Both the position numbers and the translations under genes were made by a program. A stretch of DNA of 64,000 bases from Pelobates cultripes. Its lineage: Eukaryota > Chordata > Amphibia > Anura > Pelobatidae. Every line of letters starts with the position of its first letter. Within the stretch, counting starts at the first letter, position 1. Where the stretch lies: NCBI GenBank assembly GCA_933207985.1, contig OW240913.1, forward strand, positions 359,080,943 through 359,144,942. The letters are read 5' to 3'. The notes below the pieces were generated by a model. The model had not been told where the DNA came from. It made no database searches and saw only the letters and a list, made by a program, of their open reading frames with translations. Of this stretch, positions 52,401-62,947 are shown in pieces.

Positions 52401-55400
52401 AGTGGTCTGACGGTCTATTGGCATCAGCCGTACGGTCATTCGCAGAACATTCATCCAAAGACAACGCCAAGGTGAGTGTGCATGTTATTTTCCTTTCAGT
52501 GTTCGGTAGTGATGGTGAATCAAATAAATAAATATATATATATAAAACTCATGCACTTATTTTTAATTCGTGCTGTAAAACAAGTACATATCCCTGAAGT
52601 CATTATTGTTCTAGTATATTAGATTCGTTGCAAACTATGACCCCAGTGTAATATTTTTGGATAAATTTTTCAAACGATTTTGTTTCCGGATAAAAAAATT
52701 TAATGATTTAATATGTTGAAAAATCTTTTGATATTTTTTATATTGATATATTATTTTACATATGATATATCTTTTTATATTATAATATTTTGAAAAACAT
52801 AATTTAATAGAATATAAATGCTAAATGTGAAAACGAAGCAGTCAGGTTGTGTTAATTAGGATAAGTTTATGCTGGTGCTTATAATGTTTTCCCCACATTG
52901 GCTCCACATTAGCTATACTTTCAGACCTTTGTAACTTGTTTTCTAACTGGTGCAGAAGTCTGGCTGGCTGAGCACCATGGGAATTGCAGTTCACAACTGT
53001 GGAGTCTGGGGAGTGCCAGTGTGCTGCCTTCAGCCCTCAGTAGTTCATTTCAAGTGTATAAACTAATATCCCTGCTTGTCAAATTGTTACATAGTCGGCA
53101 TTGTGAAACTGTCCTTTTAGTGGTGGAATCTGAAAAATTATAGTTCCGTTTGTTTGAGTATTTATAAATTACTGTTATTACAGCACGCCATTGTCACCCA
53201 TTTGGAAAACACAGAAGAGGGTTCCAATCCTACGAGCGCAAGAACAAACAAAGAATATGAGGATTCCGTAATGGAGCACGTCAAATGTAAAGATACCTAT
53301 CAAAATTTACATCAGGGTTCTTATTTTGTGCATAGATTCTTGCCTGGCCAGTGTGTGGCTAGAAGTGAAAGGAGTTATGTGCCTGTAACTTGATGTAGGT
53401 ACAGAGTAACTCAGATGTTTATCACGAGCCCTTGTAAGTCACTAGTGTGTTTATTGTCCAAAATGATGGTGCATACCTAACACAAACAATAAATATGTGG
53501 GATCACTCACATTGGAACTGGTATCTGCTGAGAGTGCTTACTGGAGGCTAGCCCTCCTCAATCTGAGAACTTAATTTGGAATTCCAAGCTGATGACATGG
53601 ATACATGTATTGCGGAATATGTTGGCGCTTTATAAATGCCATAGAAACATAGAATGTGCTGGCAGATGAGAACCATTCGGCCCATCTAGTCCGCCCAATT
53701 TTCTAAATACTTTCATTAGTCCCTGGCCTTATCTTATAGTTAGGATAGCCTTATGCCTCTCCCACGCATGCTTAAACTCCCTCACTGTGTTAACCTCTAC
53801 CACTTCAGCTGGAAGGCTATTCCATGCATCCACTACCCTCTCAGTACAGTAATACTTCCTGATATTATTTTTAAACCTTTGACCCTCTAATTTAAGACTA
53901 TGTCCAACTGTTGTGGTAGTTTTTCTTCTTTGAAATATAGTCTCATCCTTTACTGTCCCTTTATGTATTTAAATGTTTCTATCATATCCCCCCCGTCTCG
54001 TCTTTCCTCCAAGCTATACATGTTAAGTTCCTTTAACCTTTCCTTGTAAGTTTTATCCTGCAATCCATGAACCAGTTTAGTAGCCCTTCTCTGAACTCTC
54101 TCTAAAGTATCAATATCCTTCTGAAGATATGGTCTTCAGTACTGCGTACAATACTCCAAGTGAGGTCTAACCAGTGTTCTGTACAATGGCATGAGCACTT
54201 CCCTCTTTCTACTGCTAATACCTCTCTCTATACAACCAAGCATTCTGCTAGCATTTCCTGTTGCTCTATTACATTGTCTGCCAACCTTTAAGTCATCAGA
54301 AATAATTACCCCTAAATCCCTTTCCTCAGATGTTGAGGTTAGGACTCTATAAAATATTCTGTACTCTGCCCTTGGGTTTTTACGTCCAAGATGCATTATC
54401 TTGCTCTTATCCACATTAAATGTCAGTTGCCACAACTCTGACCATTTTTCTAGTTTACCTAAATCATTTGCCATTTGGCTTTTCCCTCCTGGAACATCAA
54501 CCCTGTTACATATCTTAATATCATCAGCAAAAAGACATACCTTACCATCAAGACCTTCTGCATTATCACTATAAAAATATTAAAGAGAATGGGTCCAACT
54601 ACAGATCCCTGAGGTACCCCACTGGTGACAAGCCCAAGCTTCGAATATACTCCATTGACTACAACCCTCTGTTGCCTGTCACTCAGCCACTGCCTTACCC
54701 ATTCAACAATATTGGAATCCAAACTTAAAGATTGCAGTTTATTGATAAGCCTTCTATGTGCAACAGTGTCAAAAGCCTTACTGAAATCTAGGTAAGCAAA
54801 ATCTACTGCACCACCCTGATCTATTATTTTAGTTACTCAATCAAAAAAATCAATAAGATTAGTTTGGCATGATCTCCCTGAAGTAAACCCATGAAATAAA
54901 TAAATAAATGACCAATAATTAACACAAGATGCATTTGGTTTTAGGTGAGACCATGCCTGACTGGCAGTGGGTGATCCTAGATGGTCCTGTAGACACTGTC
55001 TGGGTGGAGAGCCTTAACACGGTTCTCGATGATACCAGAACTCTCTGTCTGGCCAACAGTGAACGAATCCGGCTGCCTCTAGGGATGAGAATGATATTTG
55101 AAGTAGACAGTCTATCACAAGCAAGTCCTGCTACGGTCAGCCGATGTGCCATGGTATATATGGTAAGAAATGTGTAATGAGCAATGTATGAAATGGATGT
55201 GGTCATTACAATACAGCAGATTATTATATGAATAGTTGGTTTACAGCAGTTTTCAAAATATCTTCTTGTTTCATTTGGTGGATCTGTCCCTATACCTTGC
55301 TATCTATTTCCATCCTTGCTCTCTCTTTGTGTTTATTTCTTTCTCTGTCTCTCTGTTTTTTCTTGATCTGTCTCTGCCTATCTGTTCATGTATTTTTCCA

Positions 55401-58400
55401 TAAAATTTCTCATCATGTCTTAAAGGGACACTGTAGGCACCCAGACCACTTCACCTAATTGACGTAGTCTGGGTGCTGTGACCCTTTTGCACTTAGTGCT
55501 GCAATGTTGAACATTCCAGAGAACTCCAAGTGCATTGCAGCTCTAAGTCTGCCCTCAGTGGCTGTCTACCAGACAGCCACTGGGGGCGCTTCCGGAATCT
55601 AAATCGAGTTTTGGCCCATTATCTGAGGCTGGACGTCCTCACGGACCTGCAGCACCAGATTTTCCCCATAGGAAAGCATTGAGTAATGCTTTCCTATGGG
55701 GAGGTCTAATGCGCGTGCGGCCATTGCCGCGCATGTGCCTTAGGTCTCCCCTGCCGGCTGATGTCGTGAAGGAGGAGCGTGGGCGGAACCTGACCCAGCG
55801 CCGAGGGACATTGGCGCTGGATTCAGGTAAATGGTTGAAGGGATTTTAACCCCTACAGCCCTACAGAAGGGGGTCCCCGAGGGAGGGAGGCAGTCCAGGA
55901 GCCTATAGTGCCAGGAAAATGGGTTTGTTTTCCTGACACTATAAGATCCCTTTAATTTCACTCTTTATGTCTCCATTTCATTATCTGTCTTGTCTATGTC
56001 CTTGCTTGTATGTGTCTCTTTTTATCTTCTCCCTTTTTGTGTCTTTTCTTTCCTTTTATTCTTTCTTTATGTTTTTTTTCTCTGTCTCTTTATGGATCTC
56101 TCTCCACACTTTGGGTCTGTCTCAATAAACGTGACTGCTGCGTCTCACCATAAATCTGTAATCTCTTCAAATCAGGATCCAGTGGATTTAGGTTGGCAGC
56201 CATTTGTGAAGACCTGGTTGGTTCAGTTAGCGACAAAATTGCCCCCCAGAGGGGTTCAGTACCTGGAGAGCTTACTATCAGTGAGTGTGGAAGAAGGACT
56301 TCAATTCATACGCAAACACAAGGCGTTCCTGCCTTTTCCTTTGCAGGATGTGGGAGTCGTGATGAACCTCTGCAAAATCTTACAGGCTTTTATGGATTTT
56401 ATGAGTGTCAATGGAGGCTTTGGACAGAGTGAGTTGTTATCCACAAAATCATGAAGTATTGAGTATTTAAATGTTAGATTGCAAAATGTAGACCGTTATT
56501 TTTCCTAGAAATTTCACTTTATTTCATTTAGAAGGCTGCAGAACGTGCCCCTGAATCATATCATTAAGATTCAAGTCATTTTGGTGCTTACACTGTCTCT
56601 TTAACTGTATTGAAAATACGGTACATTTTTACAATCAGCACCAAAATCATTGTTGCAATAGAGCAAGCAACAACCTATTTTATTCTATGTGAACATATTT
56701 TTGCTGTTATTTAGCACGACATAGAGTTACTGTTTGTGTTAGGACCGTGCACTGTGTAATGATATATTTAGAGTTTTTCTTGAGCCATATGAAAGCAGAA
56801 ATTACAATGTCTGGTTTGTTTTTCAGTTTCATTTAGCTTCGTGTTTTGAGGTTTAATAGAGCATCTTACCTGTGTTCTCATTATCTTGCAGTTAATGAAG
56901 ATATCACTAAAGAATATTCTGTGTCTCCATTTCTGGGGACTGCTCGACAACCCAGCAGTGCAAACACTGTGTATACACCAAGCTTGAGTGGGAGCCTTAA
57001 AAGGAGGTTAGTAAATAGATTTTAGAATGTTAAAAATGTCAGTGATAGGGCTAAACTTTAAACTTTATATCAAAATATGGGATCCCAAATTGTGAAACGT
57101 TTATACGTGCATTAACAGCAAGAGTAAATGGAAACCTTAACAAACATGATTAGATCACGAAGTGAAGAATATCGGGAAAATTCACGGAAAAAAATGTAGT
57201 ACTCCCCTCTGTTCTATTACCGTTCTCTAATTGTCTCTCATCCCAAAAATTAATATACTCAATTTTCCCTATAGCCACAATATATCTTTTAAAAGATATA
57301 TAGAAATTCCTAACACCATCCTTCCTCTTTCAATTTCTTATTACCTGAGATGTACCTCTTTAATCTTCCCTCTTCTTCTTTTCCATTTCCCTCTTGTAAT
57401 TTTAATATTAATATCCATAAAATAAAAAATATAATCTGAGATCTAGAGTGATATCATCTGTCATTCATATATAGAGATAAAAATGCATTTATATGATTGG
57501 GTTTTTTTTTAACACATTTTAAATACTTACAATATGTATTATAATTATTGTTTCCCTCCTATCTATTTAAACTCACATTACTTTAACTGTTATACTTGTT
57601 AATGCATATGTTTTTAATTGCGTGATTCTTTTATGTGCATGACAATAAAATGTAAACTATATAATATATTGTATTTGCCTCATTCTCTCAAAAGGAATAT
57701 CAATATGTATTCCTGAAACTATAGTGTTAAAGTAACTATTTGGGTTCCCGCCTCCTTTATATCACATGGGAAAGATGTTTAAACTTACCTTTTCTCTCTT
57801 GCCGCACTGGTCTCACCGCAGCTCCATGGTCGAGATCACTCACTGCAAAACGCCATGCTGCGCCAATCAGCATCTCCGCGCCAATGCATTGAATTGATGC
57901 ATCTCTATGGGAAGCTTTTAGTGTCTCCATGCAGAGCGTGGAGACCCTGAACGTAGGTGCTGCACAGGGAGGGGTAGGGATAAAAAGCACCTCTAGTGGC
58001 CGTCTGAGTTACTGCCACTAGAGGTATTACTAGGCAGCAATGTAAACACTGCCTTTTCTCTGAAAAACCCCGATAGCGTGGAAATACCAATTGGCATTAG
58101 GGAGAGCCCTGTTTTTTGTCAAAATATTTCAAGCATTTTCGCAAAGAATGCAGGATGGTGCCCAGAGATTACTAGCAACATAACCACTACGCAGCGCTGC
58201 AGAGGGTGTGTTGATTAGAGTGCCCCTTTAAACCTCATACCAATTTAGTAAGCTTTTCACAATTCCATTAAACCGCATTTATTGTTTATAAATGTTACTG
58301 TAGACTTGTATGAGTGGGTGAGTTAAAAAGGGAAAATTGAAAAAAAAATACATCCTTGTAATTTAGTGGAATAATTCCATTATGGAAATGTTCCACATAG

Positions 58401-61400
58401 TCTGGAATGTGAAGCAGTATTGTAAAAAATACCTTGGGGGGAGGGGGTCCTCTGTTTAGAAATATATACTTTTGTTCTTATGTTTTACTGTTCACAGCTG
58501 CTGGTAGTAACATTGAATCAACACCTAAAAATCTTATCTTCATAAATCCTTAATAACACTTTGCTTGAGACAATGAAAGCCTATTTAGTCTAAGTTTTAT
58601 TGAACAGTTGTTAGAAATGTTAACTTTATACCTGCCATAGCCATACCTATATGTGCATAATGATATATACTTCCAGAAGACTTTGGCGGTGACTAACACT
58701 TTCTAGTCTTGATCAAAATGCTTCAAATGTTCTCTCTGTCTATTGATGGATGTCCAAGAATCATGAAAAAGAAACAGGTTGGAAAATGTAATTTGTTGTC
58801 ATTGCTTGTAGGGAAGAACATAAATGGTTCATGGAGAATCATCCTGAAAAGCTGACCTCACTTCTGGGTAAAATCTTTGTATTTGCATTCACGTGGGCGT
58901 TTGGAGGAGCCTTACAGAGAGAAGATGAGCAAGAAGGAGACTCACTTATAGGATTAAAAGCGAGGGATGAGTCCTTGGTTAACGTCACGTATGACTTCAG
59001 TAGCTTTGTCCATGATTTATTTGAAGGCGAGAACCACTATGGTAAGTATATTGGTAAAAACCCCACCACTAAGTCCAGGAGTGTGCAAAATAATGTATTT
59101 GCAATAAGACCATTTAAATAAGTTAATATTTCAAAGATTTTACTTTTTCATGTTGTTAATATAAACAGAACACAGTGCAAAAATATTTACATTGATATAT
59201 ATTTCTGCAGGAATTAATCATTTCTTATATAGTTTACAAACTGAGGAAACTATTAGAAGAAATATGACACTGTTACTATGAGTTGTGTGTCTGTCTGACT
59301 GTCTATTGTTGTGTATACACTGATCAGCCACACATTAAAACCACTGACAGCCAGTGAATCAGATTGCATATATATGGTTACAATGGCACCTGTCAAGGGG
59401 TGGGATATATAAGGCAGCAAGCAGACAGTCACTTTTTGGATTTCATGTGTTGGAAGCAGGAGAAATGGGCAAGTGAAAAGATCTGAGTGACCATTTAGTA
59501 ATGGCTAGATGACTGGGTCAGAGCATCTCCAAAACAGCAAGTTTTGTGGGTAGTTTCCTGTATGCAGTGGTTAGTTCCTACCAAAAATGGTGCAAGGAAG
59601 GAAAACCGGTGAACTGGCATTAGGGTCATGGACGCCCAAGGCTCATTGATGTGCATTGGAAGTGAAGGCTAGCCTGTCTGGTCTAATCACACAGAAGAAC
59701 TACTGTAGCTGAAATTGTTGAAAAACGTAATGCTGGCCATGATAAGGCAAAAGCTGCAAAAGGGTCAGAGTGTCCATGATCATGATTCCTGTCCACCACC
59801 AAAAGTGCCTTCAATGGGCATGTGAGCATCAGAACTGGAGCATGGAAGAAGGTTGCCTGGTCTCATGAATCACATTTTCTTTTAAATCAGGTGGATGGAT
59901 GGGTACATGTTAGTCATTTACCCGGGGAAGAGATGGCAGCAGGATGCACTATGGGAAGAATGCAGGCTGCTCTGGGCAATGTTCTGCTGGGAAACCTCGG
60001 GTACTGGCACTCATGTAGATGTTACTTTGACATGTACCACCTTCCTAGAGATTGTTGCAGACCACGTACACCCCTTCATAGCAATGGTGTACCCTGTTGG
60101 CAGTGGCCTCTTTCAGCTGGATAATGTACCCAGTCACACTGCAAAAATAGTTCAGGAATGGTGTGAGGAACATGACAAAGTGCTCAAGGTGCTGCCTTGG
60201 CCTACAAATTTCCCAGATCTAAATCAGATTGAGCATTTGTGGGATGTCCTAGGTCAACAAACCCGATCCATAGAGGCCCCACATCACAACTTGCAGGACT
60301 TTATGTATCTCCTGCTAATGTCTTGGTGCCAGATAGCTCAGGACACATTCAGTGCTCTTGTGGAGTTGATGCCTGGACACATCAGAGCTGTTTTGGCAAC
60401 AATAGGGGGACATACACAATATTAGGCATGTGGCTTTAATGTTGTGGCTGATCCATATATGTGTGCATGTACAGTTGCAAGAAAAAGTATGATAACCCTT
60501 TGGAATGATATGGATTTCTGCACAAATTGGTCATAAAATGTGATCTGATCATCATCTAAGTCACAACAATAGACAATCACAGTCTGCTTAAACTAATAAC
60601 ACACAAAGAATGAAATGTTGCCATGTTTTTATTGAACACACCATGTAAACATTCACAGTGCAGGTGGAAAAAGTATGTGAACCCCTAGACTAATGACATC
60701 TCCAAGAGCTAATTGGAGTGAGATGTCAGCCAACTGGAGTCCAATCAATGAGATGAGATTGGAGGTGTTGGTTACAGCTGCCCTGCCCTATAAAAAACAC
60801 ACACCAGTTCTGGGTTTGCTTTTCACAAGAAGCATTGCCTGATGTGAATGATGCCTCGCACAAAAGAGCTCTCAGAAAAAAAGGCACAGCACACCAACAT
60901 CAAGAAGAAAATACGCCTTCTGAAGTGGCCCAGTCAGAGTCCTGACCTCAACCCGATTGAGATGCTGTGGCATGACCTCAAGAAAGCGATTCACAGCAGA
61001 CATCCCAAGAATATTGCTGAACTGTGAAGTATGGTGGTGGGGGCATCATGGTTTCGGGCTGCTTTGCTGCATCAGGGCCTGGACAGATTGCTATCATCGA
61101 AGGAAAAATGAATTCCCAAGTTTATCAAGACATTTTGCAGGAGAACTTAAGGCCATCTGTCTACCACCTGAAGCTCAACAGAAGATGGGTGTTGCAACAG
61201 GACAATGACCCAAAGCATAGAAGTAAATCAACAACAGAATGGCTTAAACAGAAGAAAATACTCCTTCTGAAGTGGCCCAGTCAGAGTCCTGACCTCAACC
61301 CGATTGAGATGCTATGGCATGACCTCAAGAAAGCGATTCACACCAGACATCCCAAGAATATTGCTGAACTGAAACAGTTTTGTAAAGAGGAATGGTCAAG

Positions 61401-61783
61401 AATTACTCCTGACCGTTGTGCACGTCTGATCTGCAACTACAGGAAACATTTGGTTGAAGTTATTGCTGCCAAAGGAGGTTCAACCAGTTATTAAATCCAA
61501 GGGTTCACATACTTTTTCCACCTGCACTGTGAATGTTTACATGGTGTGTTCAATAAAAACATGGCAACATTTAATTCTGTGTGTGTTATTAGTTTAAGCA
61601 GACTGTGATTGTCTATTGTTGTGACTTAGATAATGATCAGATCACATTTTATGACCCATTTGTGCAGAAATCCATATCATTCCAAAGGGTTCACATACTT
61701 TTTCTTACAACTGTATATACATATATAAGTAGAGATTGTAGCCATATTAGTCCAGTGATGTAGATAAAATTGTATCTGTTTTT

Positions 61784-61823
<40 letters not shown>

Positions 61824-62913
61824 GATCTAAAACCCCTTCCACCTAAAGTCTGTGGATAGTTAATACAATGGTAAACAAAACTCTGCACACCAGTCAAGCT
61901 ATAAGACTTGCTTTTCCCACAGAAATCACAAATCTGCATATGCAAATTAGTTTAACAAAGAATCACATTTTTGCCTCATTCCATTTTAAACATGGATTCC
62001 TTTTAATCTGTGTTTGCTGTATACAACAGCTTTGAAACACAACTTAGGAAAAGATGCAAAGCCAGCTATGTGTATTTAGCAGCTTTCAATAAATTGAAAT
62101 AGCCAATATGTATGTCCTTTAAATACAGATTATCTGTATAGGAAAAAGCAGCCAGTCCTTGTCAGAGGAAGTGCCCCATTCAGCATTCCCTCTCCTGTGG
62201 GGAAGATGGATTGGTCCTCACTAGTGATGTCCCGAACGGTTCGCCGAATGGTTCGCCACGGATGGCGAACATATCCGCTGTTCGGTCCGCCCTCTATGTC
62301 ATCATTGAGTAAACTTTGACCCTGTACCTCACAGTCAGCAGACACATTCCAGCCAATCAGCAGCAGACCCTCCCTCCCAGACCCTCCCACCTCCTGGACA
62401 GCATCCATTTTACATTCATTGTGAAGCTGCATTCTTAGTGAGCTGTCCAGGAGGTGGGAGGGTCTGGGAGGGAGGGTCTGCTGCTGATTGACTGGAATGT
62501 GTCTGCTGACTGTGAGGTACAGGGTCAAAGTTTACTCAATGATGACGAATAGGGGGCGGACCGAACAGCGCATATGTTCGCCATCCGTGGCGAACCGTTC
62601 GGGACATCACTCGTCCTCACAGTCTTACAAGAAGGTGTAAAGAGAGGAAAGCCACGTTCTAGGCCAGGAAATAGCGTGTTATGCTTGTCTTGCCCCACAC
62701 ACAATAATTCCCTAATTATTATACTAAATATTATATAGAGAGATTTAAAAAAAGACAAGATGTAGAAAAAAAGTCAGTAAATAAAACGAATGAAGCTAAA
62801 CTAGATTGATATTTTTCTGACTTTTAAAAAAAAATGTATTTACATGGATCAAAAGGCAAATAACAAGTGGGTTTGAAGAATGTGTGTAAATATATATATA
62901 TTGTTTTCAAGTA

Positions 62914-62947
<34 letters not shown>

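Larger units (their letters stand above)
60472..61713 (+). mobile_element. Tc1-type transposon with long inverted repeats and internal duplication
   Basis: The element starts CAGTTGCAAGAAAAAGTATG and ends with the complement, with TA at 60470-60471 and 61714-61715. The terminal repeats are about 215 bp (60472-60686 and 61497-61713). The transposase is truncated: a start-like MPRTKELSE region at about 60851 is followed directly by a misplaced copy of the C-terminal catalytic segment. Confidence 0.9.

Noticed and set aside
52266..52475. Alternative frame over exon 23
   Set aside because: The frame giving [13 protein letters not shown] matches dynein AAA2; the other is a shadow.
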